Assembly: GCF_000247695.1 (NCBI RefSeq)
Contig: NW_004624747.1
Coordinates: 10,126,767-10,190,766 of the forward strand
Reading direction: 5' to 3'
Origin: Heterocephalus glaber
Taxonomy: Eukaryota > Chordata > Mammalia > Rodentia > Bathyergidae
Length of the DNA: 64,000 bases
Shown: piece after piece, positions 22,406 to 35,326 of the stretch
Position numbering within the stretch: position 1 is the stretch's first letter
Layout of the letters: the number at the start of each line of letters is the position of its first letter
Program-made: the position numbers and the translations under genes
The notes under the pieces: model-generated
Database searches by the model: none
The model's input: only the letters and a program-made list of their open reading frames with translations
What the model was told of the DNA's origin: nothing

Positions 22406-25400
22406 AAGGGGTACAAGGACATTAGCCCTCTGTGGGCCCCTCAGCCATTGTGCCTCAGCCACTGGCACCACTGCTGTGGAAGCACACTCAGCAAGCAGCC
22501 TTTTAGAGGCACCCAGAGCAGCTAGGTCAGCTGAGAAGTGCCCTGTGATGAGGCCTAAAAACAGGGCCATGAGCTGCTGTCAAAGGGAAGGGGTCAGGCC
22601 TCTGATTAGCATAGAGGATAGCAAACAAATAGGGGTTTGAGTTTTCACAGCCTGTAGAGTCTGTTGGTAATAATTTCTTCATAACATCTAATACCTAAGC
22701 CATACAGACATTGAGAAAGACCAAAGAAAGCACCCCAAATAAAGCTCTCAATGAGGCCAGTCCTGCAATAACTGCCATGGAGAGCCCTCCCTGCCGGGCC
22801 CCCAACAAGGCCAGACTGGGCCAGGCACAGATGTGCCAGTGTTGCAGCAAGGTAGCCTCTATTGTTGTTGCTCCCAGCCCCAGGAGTCCCAGCCCCTACA
22901 TGGGTCTGTGTGAGGGGGCTATCATATGGATGTGGTCAGTGTAGCTAGCCAGCCCCTCAGGGCCATGGCCAAACAGGCCTTATGCCCAAACTAGCCAACA
23001 GTGTAGTCCCACACCTACCTAAGGCCCCTCTATCAGCCTGGTGTCCTAGCCTCACCTCCTAGGGCAGGGCTGATTCCTGTGTCCTCCTGCCCACTGCCAC
23101 GGCATCCTCCCCATCCAGCCAGTGGATAACATTCCTGGATGGGGCAGCTGGGCCAGTCCCATTGAAGGCACTAGCAGCTCCCTGGCCTTCCTCCCTCCCT
23201 CCCTTGCTTGGGCAAAGCTGCTGATCTCCAAGCATGGGCTTCAGCACTAGGCACAGTGAGGTTCACACCCCTCCTCCAGCATGGACTGGCCAAGCCACTT
23301 TACCTCTTAGCACTTCTGAGAAACAAGAACCAATAATCCAGCCTTGTGGGTTGGGCTGTGGATCTGAGTCCCTGTTGACAATGTGGCAGACTCAGGACCT
23401 GACACACAGCATTTTCAGTAGGTTAACGTGCTCCTGTAAGTATGTATAGGCACAGGGACAAGCAGAGGTGTAAGCAGAACCAGTCACAGCTGGTCTTGGG
23501 TGGGGACAGGTGATGTGACTCTTCCTATCATGATATTGTCTGGTCCTGATCAGAGAGGATAGGTGGGAAGGCCCTATGCTAATGCTCCTGGAGCTTGTAT
23601 TCCTTTGCCTGGGAAGCTGGAATTGGGTAGAAAATATTTCTTCCCTAGGTTGTGCCTTGTCTCACTGATGTCTACCCACATCAAGGACTGAACTTGGGGG
23701 TGGTGTCTGGAGGCAGGGGCTCTCCATAGGCCCACCAGACATGGCACCTCTTGAGAGCCAGAGGGATGGAGAGACAGGAGGAATAAGTCTGGCCTGAGCT
23801 TACAGGGGAGGCAATGCTGGGCTGAATGTGAAACAGGAAGCAGAGACACTGGGACCTGCCATGAATGGATTCCTGGGCACCTAACCAGGATATACCTGTT
23901 TCTGGGACTGCTGCTTCCTAGTTATTCATCCTAGGGAATTCTCAAGTGTGAGAGGGATTCATGGTCATTCGGCAGGTTCCACCAGCTGGGCAGAGGAAGA
24001 GGGAATAGTGGGAGTGCAATGGTAATGTTTTAGATGAAATCCCTGCCTTGGGCTGCCCAGGTTTGTTTGGCTCCAGAGGATATCCCCTAACTGGCTCCCC
24101 TGGCCTCCAATGGCCCACTGGCTCTCTCTGAGGAGTAAGAGCATTGGCTGAGGTCTGGCCTGGAAGGTGGGCTTCTGTACCTGGCATCTGCTCACTAGGT
24201 GAGAAAAGGGGGACTCCCCCAAGGTCACAAAGCCAACTAGTGGCAGTTAAGAGTAGAATGGGTGTGAATGATACTTGCTGCAAAAAATGGAGTGCTGGGG
24301 GTTTTCTCTTTCCCTCTAGCTCTGGCAGATGGCCTGATTTAGACCACATCAAGGCCCTTTGTGAATGCTCAGGCTGCAGAGCTGAGGACAGCACAGGGCA
24401 CAAATATTGTACTTTAAAGAAACAAAGAAGGTTCATGATGAGTGTGCCTCCCGTTCGTCCAACTGACAGAGTTAGGATAAACAGAATCTACCTGTGGATA
24501 ACACCTACCTACCTATCTACCCTGCACAAGGGGTGGAATCACTGGGAGCCAATCCTACATGTGTACAGTGTCTATGCTCTTCTGGCTGGTCCTGGGGCCC
24601 AGGGGCTGCTGACCTGAGCAGCAGGCAGGACCCACATGGACAGGAGCAGCTGTAGGGAGGCAACACACTCAGGACAGCCCCAGCTGGCCATCACTTCCTC
24701 TCTGCTCTTTCAAGCTCAGGCCACGGCTGCTGCCCACCTTGCTCAGCCTCAGAAACATGAGGCAGTGCCAACCTGGTCTGCGGCTCCCTTTGCTTCTTTC
24801 ACAGAGGCTGGAAACTGGGTTGATACAGGAAAAATCCCTGCCTGCTAAAATAAGCAAACATTTTGGGGAAGGAGAGCCATCTCCGGCACGGTTACTATGG
24901 GAACATTTCTGAATCAACTACAAGGAAGGGAGAAAAGTTTACCCTGGACAAAGTAGCCTGGCTCTGGACCACATAGGCCTTCCTGGCTGCCTGCACAGAG
25001 GTACATACACCTCCACAGGAAGCCTGAGAAGCTTTTGGGCACCCAAAGATAATCCCTCAGCATCTATGGTATAGGCAGTAGCCTAGCAGCACCTGCCATC
25101 CAACCTGCCATTTACTTTCCTGAACCCTTCTCCCCAGGCAAGGGCAGCACCTCGGCTCTTCCCTCTGCAGCCTAGCAATGGGTCAGGAAGGCAGCTGTCC
25201 ACACCTGCAGGCCTAGCCCAAGCCTCACTGCCTATCCCCAGGGAATCTGTGTCTTCACTGAGCTACCCTCTTTGCACAGCTGGCCTTGGAGGCCACCTCT
25301 GTCACACAGCCACATGCCTTCTGACGGTCCCACCTAATGCTGCAAAAGGATGGGCAATGGTGCCCATCAACAATGGTCCCAATCAACAATGTTCAACAAC

Positions 25401-26923
25401 TTCAGCTCTGTTTTGGCAGAGATCAGACTTTCACCTGTACAAGAGGGCTGGAGTCACAGGGTCCTTCAACTGGGGTACATCCTACCCTGGTGCATGTCTC
25501 AGTCCAGGAGCTTTGATCTGCTGTTCCCTCAGCCCCATGGGCAGGGATTTTCCACAGCATAGGTGGGGTGGCAGGAAAGGGCTGGGTAGGAAGTTTTCCT
25601 TCTCTATGGACACTAATTCAGTGTGTGCAACAGTGGGACTGGATTTGTACCAAGTTCATTTCTCCCTCATTCATCCATGTGTCCAACCATAGTACTTGGC
25701 CTACGACATGCCATGTTTGCAGCACTGTGGAGGACCAGCTAGCTGGGGGCAGGCTTGTGAACATTAGAACCAAAGGTCCCATTTATTTGAGTCCCTCAGC
25801 ACTCACCCACCTCTGCCACTGGCCCTTTACACACTCCGTGAAGGCTCAGTCACCTGCCTCAGGCCCAGCCTGAAAAGCTTCCCTCCCAAGAGTACCTTTA
25901 ATCCTAGCCTCTCTCTCCTGTGCCTTCCTAGATGAGAACTACCCTATACCATGGCAGTGGGAGCCCAGCTTCCCGCCCCTCCCGTGTGCCCTGCAGCATT
26001 CCACAGAGGCCCTGTACAAAGATGAAAAGATGTATAAGCCTCCCGTGTCCTATGGCAAAGGCCAGGGGTCTCCCTGACCCCCAAACACCCAGCAATGACT
26101 GGACTAGGAGAATGTGCTTGGAAGCCATCTATTCGAGAGAAAGAGATGAATGGAATCAATCCACAAATACTCAGTAAGCACTTCCTCTGGACCAGGCTGG
26201 CCCAGACCAGGAGGCTCAAAGAATATATAGCAACATACACTAGGATGCTTGTGAGAGCAAACACTGGGCCCACACGTGTGCCCACCTAAGGAGATGGCAG
26301 CAGCCACAAAGTGCAAGATGGCTTGTGCTTCTCATATGGAAACTCCACGATTTAGTGTTGGTGAAAAAGCAAGTTATTGAATAACACACACACTATGACA
26401 TACTCATATCTATATACACACACGTATTTTAAAAAACAGAATAGCCAGACTGCTCACTGTACCTCTGAGAAAGACACAGTGCTTGGGATGGGAAAACAAG
26501 AAAATATAGGCTCTGGTATGTGACTGAACTGTTGGCAGTGACAATGTGGTCCTATATGATTCGCACAATTTTTAAAAACTGTCATTAAAAAAAGTAACAG
26601 GAAGGTCCTCCACCTGGGCCCTGAGGATGAGGAGGCTACCCAGATAGCTAGGTGCCTAAACACCCAGGCTGGGCAGTATGGATAGCCCAGAGCAGTAGAC
26701 CTGCAGGGATGGCAAGTCAGGGCACCTGGTCACTCTGCCTTATTCTACATGCATGCCATTATTTGAGCTTTGCTTCCCTGGACAAGGCAGTAGACCCCAA
26801 GGCACACAGGAAGGAAAGGGAACAAATCTGCTGACTCTGACCTACAACCACATCTGTCAGAGACATAGCCTCATTCCAGCAGTCAGCCAAAGGCTGTCTT
26901 AAATGTTCCTCCATCAACATGTT

Positions 26924-27025
26924 CGTTTTGTTTGTTTGTTTATTTGTTTGTTTTTTGGGTACCGGGGATCGAACTCGGGACCTTTCGCTTTCGAGGCAGG
27001 CGAACCACTGAGCTAAATCCCCGGC
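26924..27025 (-). repeat. Young tRNA-derived SINE with 13-bp target-site duplication
   Basis: Antisense copy with a (GTTT)n tail, GGGTACCGGGGATCGAACTC and ACTGAGCTAAATCCCCGGCC. CCATCAACATGTT flanks it at 26911-26923 and 27026-27038, a perfect duplication, so it is recent. Confidence 0.93.
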
Positions 27026-27639
27026 CCATCAACATGTTAGTAAACAGTTTCCTCACACTTGGTAAAGGATGCTAGACAGACTTGCATGCTGAGAGCACTC
27101 ATAGTCTGCCAATACATGTCAAGCATGGCTCAAGGAGGCCAAGGGGCCCAAGAAAGCAGAAAAGGCTAGAAGAGGGGCCCAGAGTGGTAAAAGTAATAGG
27201 TTCCTGGAGCTCGCTGACCAGAAAGAGGCAAAAACACTCAAAGCACCAGTCCAGCCTTCCGCAGAGGCCTCTGGCTAAGAGGGAGGTGCTGCTCATGTGC
27301 CAGACCCATGTGGGGCCCTCCCAGCCTTCCCTCTCACAGACACAACCTGACTGCCTTTCCGTAGGACTCATTTTCTGCAAGGTCTCAGAAATCACAGGAG
27401 CTACAAGAAGTCAGCCCAGTGGCAAAGAGGCCTAGAGCCCCTGGTCCCAGTTCAGATGTGTTCCATGGGAGCAGGCACCTGAGGGGTTGGCTTTCTCTTC
27501 ATCATTAGATAGGCTGAGTACCTCACTCATGAAGCAGACATGTTGGCTTGGTCTTTCCTTCCAATATCCCTGTACTGTCTTTAATGGAAAAGTATCAATA
27601 ATAAGGGAAGATGGGAGGGAGTGAGGGGAACTACTTTCT

Positions 27640-27860
27640 TGGGAACCTACTATGTGCCAGAAACTGAGATCAGGGATACTACTCCACTATCTAATTTGGT
27701 TCCTATGGTTACTCTTCAAGAAGGGTAATGGAAAACCACTTCCTCTTTCTCCACTGTCTAATTTGGTTCCTACAGTTACTCTTCATGGTAGGTAATAGAA
27801 CCCCTCTCCTCCCTTTTTTGGAAACCCATTTTACTAGATGCATAACCTAAGAGCTCAGGG
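27640..27860 (-). repeat. Probable antisense MIR expanded by internal duplication
   Basis: CCTACTATGTGCCAGAAACTGAGATCAG, then a duplicated middle, then AGCTCAGGGAAATTAAGCAACTTGC. This order fits the antisense MIR layout. Confidence 0.55.
27684..27797. repeat. Local tandem duplication, 67-bp period
   Basis: CCACTATCTAATTTGGTTCC... at 27684-27730 recurs as CCACTGTCTAATTTGGTTCC... at 27751-27797, including GTTACTCTTCA and GGTAATRG. It lies within a region that looks like an antisense MIR. Confidence 0.85.
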
Positions 27861-27924
27861 AAATTAAGCAACTTGCTTTCTAGGTCTAACTTTGGCCTAG
27901 TAACTGCAGAAATATAGGTTTGCA

Positions 27925-28628
27925 AAAGGTCCCGCTTCACTAATATATAAAAAGTTCTTATAAATCATTAAGAAAAGAACCAAAATTCTGTGGAAAAGTG
28001 AACATGAGTCAAAACTGCACAGAAGTTAAAGCCGCTAACATGGTATCATGGACAGTCTCAACTCAATGAATGCAACACAATAGATTTTCATCTACTAGAG
28101 AGAAAACGTTAGCTAGGCATGGTGGCACACGCTCATAATCCAGCTACCTGGGAGCTGAGGCAGAAGGATGGCAAATTACAGACCAGCCTAGACAACTTAG
28201 ACCCTCTCTCAAAAAGAAAATAAGAAAATAAAAAGGGGTGGGGATGTAGTTCAGCAGTAGAGTGCTTGCCTAGCATGCATGAAGGCAACGAGTTCAATCC
28301 TCAGTACTGAAAAAAGAAAAAATTTAATGATACAGAGTGTTGATGAAATATGAAAAAAAAAAATGAACCTAAAGCGGGGAAAGTGGGCCAGGTCTTTGGA
28401 GGGTGGTTACCAAGACTTTAAAGATATCACAAACCCTTTGACCCAGAAATTTTATTTCTAAATTTTATCCTATAAATAGACTCCTACAAATGTGCAATGT
28501 TGTATACATGAAGCACTGTTTATAGTAACAAAAGACAGAATATCTACATGCCCACCAACAGGATATGGGTAAATAAATTCTAAGACATCCATATGTTTAG
28601 AGTATTGTGCAGCTATTAAAGAATGAAC
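27925..28628 (+). repeat. L1 3'-end fragments interrupted by a B1-ID SINE
   Basis: CTAATATATAAAAAGTTCTTATAAATCATTAAG before the SINE, and ACATGCCCACCAACAGGATATGGGTAAATAAATT plus GTGCAGCTATTAAAGAATGAA after it, resemble the 3' untranslated region of old mammalian L1s in sense orientation. The SINE at 28108-28321 splits the two parts. Confidence 0.55.
28108..28321 (+). repeat. B1-ID dimeric SINE
   Basis: A B1-like half (GGCATGGTGGCACACGCTCA to TTAGACCCTCTCTCAAAAAG), an A-rich linker, then an ID-like tRNA half (GGGGATGTAGTTCAGCAGTA ... GAGTTCAATCCTCAGTACTG). This is the composite B1-dID layout known from squirrels, dormice, beavers and others. Confidence 0.85.
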
Positions 28629-28706
28629 AGGCTGGAGATATAGCTAGTGGTAGAACACTTGCCCAGCATGCGTGAGACCCTGGGTTCCATACTTAGCATC
28701 ACAATC
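28629..28706 (+). repeat. ID-like SINE
   Basis: GGCTGGAGATATAGCTAGTG, then GCTTGCCCAGCATGCGTGAG-type middle and CCTGGGTTCCATACTTAGCA: decayed A and B boxes of an ID element. Confidence 0.75.
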
Positions 28707-29916
28707 ACTGATAAAATGAGCAAGTTTTAAAATACTCTCCAAAAAAGGCAAAAACATGTACTTTTCCCCCTTGTGTCTACCTATATACACTGGCTTAACT
28801 TTAAGGCAGATGTCCTCTAGAAGGACACAGGTGGACAAAGAACAGTGGCTGCTGTAGAGCAGAGGCTAGGGCCTGAGCACGTGGGTGACAGAATGCTTCT
28901 CTTTCATGGCAATTCCTTGATACCATGTAGACTGATTACCAATGACATGACTACATGTCTATAAAACACCAACAGAGAGAGGGTAGACAGATGCAGGGCT
29001 TCTAGGGTCGGGAGTCCTCACTGGCTCCAGAAGGTCACAGCCTGGAAGAAGGGAAGAGTTAAGGACCCCAACACTCCCACCACCTGGCTGCCTCTTGGTG
29101 GAGACCTGCCTGCCATGCATCTTGAGAACCAGCCTCTGTGACAGCCCTTCAGTCTGAGAACTGCCCTGCTTAGTGTTCCTGATCAGGCTGATCCCACCCT
29201 TCTGGTTCTCTGTACATATCAGGAAATCAGGGAAAATATAGAAAAAAACCAACACTGAGAGGTGCTACATGACTTGCCAAAGCTACCCAGCTGGGAGTGG
29301 CCATTGCTGCGAGGGGGTGGTGGACGATGGGTAAGGAACTGCAGGTAAACATGAATGAGGATTGTTCTTCGAAGGGCAGAACAAGTGTGGGCTAGGCCTG
29401 GCACAGTGTCAAGAAAGGCAGATGTGGGCTTTTAGGGACAGGAGGCAGATAGTTCTGGGTGGTGAAGCGGAACAGGTGGGCTAGAAGGGCACTGAAAGCC
29501 TAGCATTTGGGCAAACTTGTTTTTTAAGCAGTAGTGTCAGCTTCAGTTAGAATCTCTTTAGTACCCAAGATCATGCAGGGGAAAGTGGAACTGCTCCAGA
29601 GGAGCATTGCTATAGGCTTAGAGTCCCCTTAGAGCCCCCAGTGGCTCTAGAGTACACACCAAGCTTACCCATGTCTCTCCCTGCAGATGACAAACTGGTG
29701 CCTAGAGGGGATAATGATTTGTCAGAAGTCACTCAGCAATCAAAGCCCCATACCAAAGTCTGGCACACTCTAGCCTGTGCCATCCTGCCTGCCCTCTGAG
29801 AATCCTACAAACCTGTGGCCCTGGGAATGCCCACCCACGGAGGGTTGGTTCACACGCCTTCAATGAAAAGCAGTAACAATAAGCAGCCTCAGAAATCAAC
29901 AAGGCAAAGTACTCAC

Positions 29917-30030
29917 GTTGAAGAAATTGGTCTTGTTCCTCTCGCAGAAGAGCCCCTGTGCCGGCATGTGCTGCAGTTGTTGCCATGGGATACTGCTGCC
30001 TAGCAACACATCGCGGGCCCACTGGAGGTT
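29917..30030 (-). CDS. CABIN1: CABIN1 internal coding exon
   Basis: This 114-bp exon is exactly 38 codons in phase 0 at both ends. It encodes [20 protein letters not shown] followed by [18 protein letters not shown]. The acceptor is TTTCCCCAG and the donor is GTGAGT. It continues the helix pair begun in the previous exon and appears unchanged from the human protein as I remember it, implying strong constraint. It is symmetric, so skipping would remove 38 residues without a frameshift. It is isolated by introns of 12.1 kb upstream and 29.7 kb downstream. Confidence 0.97.
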
Positions 30031-31367
30031 CTGGGGAAAGAAGTAGGTTGGAAGTGAGTGTGTGGGCTGCTCAGGATGCCCAACAGGGAAGGCAGAAGGT
30101 CCCCTCCTTCCTGGCTGCACTGGCAAAGCACGATGAGCAGCTCTGTAGACATTGATCCCACCACTCTAGGCGGCTCTGGCCTTTTATCACTGTGCTAAAC
30201 GATGTATTTCCAGAACTGATTTCTTGCCCAGTACAACTGGCTCCGGAGTCTGTGGCCTTAGACTGCCCAAAGTGGGTACAAAAGGACCTCTTGCCTTGAC
30301 CAATCCTGCAAAGCTGTCATGTGGACCCAGGGTCCACCTGCCATTGAGGGAAACCTCACAAACCTAAAGGACAACCAAAAGGCAACGCTGACTTGTTTAC
30401 TAGCAATCCCTACTCACAGACACCGGTACAACTGCTCCAGGCTGAGAGGGCTGGCCTCTGGCTACAGTGCTCAGGCCCAAGCTCTCTGGGCAATGGTCCT
30501 GGGTAGACCATTAGAGAGGGAGGGTAGACATGGGCCTTGCTTCTGCACCTTTCTCTGGGGTCTTCACTGGCCCAGAAAGCAGTCCTTTTCCACCAGCTGC
30601 CTTGCCAGCACTCTTCCCTCTCTGGTCCTCACCAAGGTGGCCAACCAGATTGAATGAGGACCTTGCCCATGAACCTCACTCAGGGCAGTGCTATCCTACA
30701 GGAAAAGGGCTAGTTTGAGGCAGAGCTAAGCCTGTAACCTCTTTCCACAGTGCCCACCCTTACCAGACAACCAGTTCTCCTCCCCTCTCAGGCTCCTTAT
30801 CTTTCACAGCCTGAGCCCAGGCCTTACCACCACACATCCCAGTTACTCCAAACTACGTCTCATTTTTCAGCCTGCAAATCTGTCCCACCTGTTCCCATTC
30901 TTCCCACTGCTGGCCACGGTGAAATCACAAATAGTTCCCCCCATTATAGAAGGCAAAGGTGCAAACCCTGACTCCTGGCTTGCTGGTTGTGGGTCCCCAG
31001 ATGGCCAGTTTGTAACCTCTACTCCTATCTGCACAGATGGCCTGCCCCACAGGCTGCTCCCCAGCACTTTAGCACCCAGCAGCTATGTTGGGGGTGGGGC
31101 ACATCAGAACGAAGGTCACTTTGGAATGGAGACAGGTGGTCTCAAGTATGCATCTCCTGGGTGCCTGGCAGAAAAAGCTGGCTCTTTCATGGAAGCCTAA
31201 AGGAGAAAGCCACCTCCAGGGGAAACCTGATCCAAGGCCAACTGCTACAAGTACAAGGCCTGGCTCTGAGTGGCTGAAGGGTAAGGCCATTTAAAATCAA
31301 GGCTGCCCTGGTCAAAGAGGACTGAAGTCAGGTCTGGTCTAACTGGACATGCAGAAGGGTGTTTGAG

Positions 31368-31455
31368 GGCCGAAGATTTAGCTCAGTGGTTCCGCCGCCT
31401 GCCTCACAAGCGCAAGGACCGGAGTTTGATCCCCGGTACCAAAAAAAAAAGGGAG
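31368..31455 (+). repeat. Young tRNA-derived SINE
   Basis: Sense copy GGCCGAAGATTTAGCTCAGT, then GTTCCGCCGCCTGCCTCACA, then GTTTGATCCCCGGTACC and an A run. Imperfect flanking repeats GGGTGTTTGAG / GCGGGTTTGAG suggest the target-site duplication. Confidence 0.92.
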
Positions 31456-33589
31456 GCGGGTTTGAGACAATGGGTAGCCCAGATATCAGGTGAGTGAATA
31501 AGCCACTGGGTGAGCCAGAGTGTACTCCACACATAGGACCCCTCTATGGTTTGTGTGCAGGAAAGCTTGTTTTCTAGTTCAGTCCAGTTTGGGGCCACTA
31601 CACGGACATACTGGTGGATCCTCAAGTAGGAAAGTGCACCAGGGACTATGGGAGGGCCACTCTTGTTGAGGCTGCAGCTGCTGTAATATGCTAAAGCCAT
31701 GGTCAGGCATTTTTCCCTCCAGCACACACAGGCCTTTCCAGAGCCTTGGGAACCAGTGCTTCCATCCCTTTCCTTCAAGTGAATGCCTGATGGAGACTCC
31801 CTGCCTGCCCCATCTGAGGCCAGACAAAGGCAGTGGAGGGGGATATCAAGGTAACAAGAATCTTCAGATCTTTGAGCCAGAGCTCTAGAGGAGGAACACA
31901 GGCCATTAAGACCTACACTCAAGAAGAAGAGTAAAACATTCATTCCCTGCCTTCAACCTCAGAGCTCCAACACCCGGGGAAGAACTGTGATTCCCATTCA
32001 AATGCTTCTACAGTGCCCAGGAGCCAGGAGCCAGAGGAATTATCTCCTAGGACACTTCATTCAGGAGCCTCAAGAGGTTGCTTACAAGGCCAATCTGACA
32101 CTTTACCCTCCATACCTCAGCCTGCCCCAGCCATATTCCCCAGCTCCACCGCAGGCCCACGAAGGGGCGAGGTAGAAGGCAGCCACAGAGAAACCGAGTG
32201 CACAGTGAAGATACAGGGTAAGCCCAGGTGGCACTAGATTAAAGGGAATAAACACAAAGTTAATTTAAGCTGGCTCATCAAGGCTGGGCAAAGTCAAGGC
32301 TCGGGGATCAGGCCAACAGGACCTAGCAGCACTGGGACGCTCAGGGAGCCCAGGAAAGAGGCTTACAGCACACATCCAAGTCAGCTGTGACCCCCTGGTC
32401 TCAGTGCCACTTGGTTCAAAGTCTATCCTGAGGGAGAAGTGAGAGGCTCAGCCCATGTGGTATCCATCCCTGGTATAAGAAGCCATGGGTGATCCCTCAC
32501 AGAAGAGGACATGGGACAGAAAACCATCACCCGTACTTTTTATACCACAGGTGAGTTCTCCTGACCATATGGAAGATAGGAGCAATGGGGAAGGTCCGAG
32601 AGGCTTCCAGAAGGAGGCAATACCTGGGCTATGGTTTGCACAAGGTTTTTGAGGTTAGACTGTTGACTGGGGAAAGAACTCAGGTAGGCAAGGCCATCAG
32701 GGCCCAGTTGAGAAGGTGGAGGGGACCAGCTGTAGCCACTGTGAGGCTGCCCTCTCCCTCAGCTGAGACCCATGGCATGAAACTGACCTGTGCTGCACAG
32801 GAGGCTAGAGAAAAGTTACCCAGAGCTGGGACCCCGAAGCTGTTTCTGGAGCTCCTTGGGCATTTGTGAGAAGTCTCCAGGTGACCTGAGTTAAGCAGAA
32901 GCAGTTTAGGATAGAAGAGATGGAAGAACATGGTTTAAAGAAGCATGTCTAAATTAGTCATCACTTCCTAAGAAAATCAAGAAAAGAAGGCCCTGACAAA
33001 GACTTCCCTCTAGCTGGGACACATGAGAAGGCAGTCTTGGAGCCAGGGTAAAGAGCAGGAAACTGCTTTCCTGCCTTGGCATCTCATTGCAGGTCCTGTG
33101 GGCCATGGGACATCCTCGTCTGGCTTCTGCTTTCCACTACTCCATAGCTTCTGCAGTGACACCTGCACCAACTGGCCTTTTCCCTCAGGATGGATCAGGG
33201 AGGAGAGTGGCAGCAGGACAGGACTGGGGCACTTGTGAAGAGTTAAGAAAGCACTGGCTTGCCAAACCTGACCTGGATTATAAATTAGTCTCCTGCAGTC
33301 TTGGCCACTGAGCACTGCTGGAGGGCACATTTCCCCCACTGTCTTCCAGGCCCCAGCTGATCAATGGTTAAGGCACAAAGGGTCCAGACAGCTCACGAGG
33401 GCTCTCAGCTAATGCACATCTGAGACCCTGGATGGGAGCTGACAAGGCCCAGGAAACCTGACCTGGGATTTGGTGGGTGCCAGGCTGGTGGGTTGGATGA
33501 GGGGGCAAGGGTCCTATATCTTAGAGCCTGTTTCACAGTGTTTCAAGGTCAGACAAGGTGACAATGTTGCCTGGGCAGAGCATAGTGCT

Positions 33590-33745
33590 ATAAATACTCA
33601 TGATATACAATCATATATATATATATACTGATAAAGAAACTGAGGCTTGGAGAGTTTCAAGAGTTTGCCCAAACTCTCAGAGCCAGAAAGTGGCAGAGTA
33701 GAGTTTGCACTCTGGTCCAGGCCAGAGACTCTGAAGCATTGGCTC
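33590..33745 (-). repeat. MIR, antisense, with (AT)n
   Basis: GATAAAGAAACTGAGGCTTG, GTTTGCCCAAACTCTCAGAG and CCAGAAAGTGGCAGAGTAGA, preceded by an (AT) run at 33613-33629. Confidence 0.65.
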
Positions 33746-35234
33746 TTTCCCTGCCCACCACAATGCGGGCAAGCCATGTTGCAAATCTGCCTCACACTGT
33801 GAGCTGGCCATGATGAACAGCTGCTACAATCAGACCTTTCTCAGGCCTGTGCAATCTGTTACAGCATCACTGGCCCAACACCACTGGGAATGGGAAGAAC
33901 CCCAGGGAGTCACTCACCCGGTAATGGCACACATCTTTCTGGACTCTGTGGCCTGTGCACAAGCCCTGCTCTGACAGAAGGCTGAGGGATGATGACAGAA
34001 GGCAGCAAGAAAAATCCCAGAAGCATATGGCTACTTTAATGCCCTCCTCCACCTGTCACCTGAACTACTCTCTCCAGGGTAGAAGGCAGAGGAACTTTAA
34101 ACTACTCCACCTGCAAACCTTTAGGTTGCACCTCCCTCAAAGAGAGGGAAATCTCCATACCTCAATCTCTCTGCCCACACAGCAGTTCATCTCTTCCTTA
34201 CTCCTCTGATGGGTGGCCCTCCAACCTTAATTGCCTTTCTTTTCACCTTGGGCCCTACAGGTCATTCATCTGGTCCCATCTACCTGACCCCTACATGGCC
34301 TCCTATAATACTGTCCCTCCAGCCCAACAGTCACCTTAAACAGCCTCTTCACCGGCTCACCAAAAGGTTGGCTATCTGCCCCCTCTTCTCTGTCAGTCCT
34401 AAGAGGGCAAGGACACAGGTTAACTTGTTCACTCGTAGCTACTCAGAGGGTGAGTCCAGTTTGGAGCCCATGGAAGAGACATGAAAGACATTTGTGGCAA
34501 GAATGAAAGGAAGACAGGCAGGATTTGTGCTTTCAAAAAATGGGAAGGAAGAAGATACTAGGCTGAGGGAACAGTCTGAGGCACAAAGCAAGAAGGGGCT
34601 GGCAGTGAAAAAGGGAGGGAGAGACCGTGCCTTAGGTGTTCAGAAGAAAGAAGCTGGGGGCTTCCCAAGAACAAAGAATCTGAAAGCAAGGACAGTCTTG
34701 TGAATGGGGGCAAAAGGGGCAAAAGAGCATGTGTGGGGCTTCCTGGGCTGCACTCAAGGCCAGGGTACCCAGCATCTGGCTTCTCAGGGCTTATCTTGAC
34801 CCCAATGTCTGCCCACTAACCCAAACACACATTGATCAGCTCAATACAATACACAGGGGCTGATGCCCACAGCTCCTGGGAGCCCCTGAGCCTTCCCCTT
34901 TGCACAAGAAGACAAGGCTTGGGACAGAGTAGCCTGCATCCCCAACTGTACCAAGGGCTCTACCTGTAGCAGGGCCTTGGCAATGCCTGCTGATGGCTGG
35001 AGATGGGAAAATCGAGTTACTACCCTTGCAGTCACCTGCAGTACCAAGATGTTCAAGGCTGGAAGGCAGACCTAATCCCAGGCATCATCTGCCACTACTG
35101 TATGGGTGGCCTGGATGATATGCTCTGCCTGTGCCTCTGCCCTCAGGGGTTCTCTCCCTGACACAACCATTAACAATGGTCCACTCACAACTTAACTACC
35201 CCCTCCCTCATAACCTCAAGGCAGAGACAGAGAA

Positions 35235-35240
35235 AGAGAG

Positions 35241-35291
<51 letters not shown>

Positions 35292-35326
35292 TGGACAGAC
35301 AGACAGAGAGAGACAGACTGACTGAC
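35235..35326 (+). repeat. (GA)n then (GACA)n microsatellite
   Basis: A run of AG dinucleotides continues into ACAG tetranucleotide repeats with small interruptions, ending ACTGACTGAC. Confidence 0.95.

Larger units (their letters stand above)
267..29916 (-). other. CABIN1: CABIN1 intron, 29.7 kb
   Basis: The intron starts with GTGAGTACT at 29916 and ends with ATACAG at 267. It is mostly unique, moderately GC-rich sequence with scattered old MIR and L1 pieces and the SINEs listed separately. The stretches 267-2099, 2255-6500, 6626-8037, 8394-9244, 11131-14750, 16230-16979, 18320-19374, 21030-22289 and 22406-26910 hold no gene, RNA or clear repeat that I can support. Short open frames occur throughout but are unrelated to known proteins. 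A CpG-rich island at about 9.7-11.1 kb is the one stretch with promoter-like composition. Confidence 0.9.

Noticed and set aside
31368..31455. Possible tRNA gene (A and B boxes visible, also near 63408)
   Set aside because: The acceptor stem and anticodon arm do not close, an A tail follows, and many dispersed copies with target-site duplications show it is a SINE.
31404..31943. 179-codon minus-strand open frame
   Set aside because: Its 3' end is a SINE read in antisense and the remainder matches no family.
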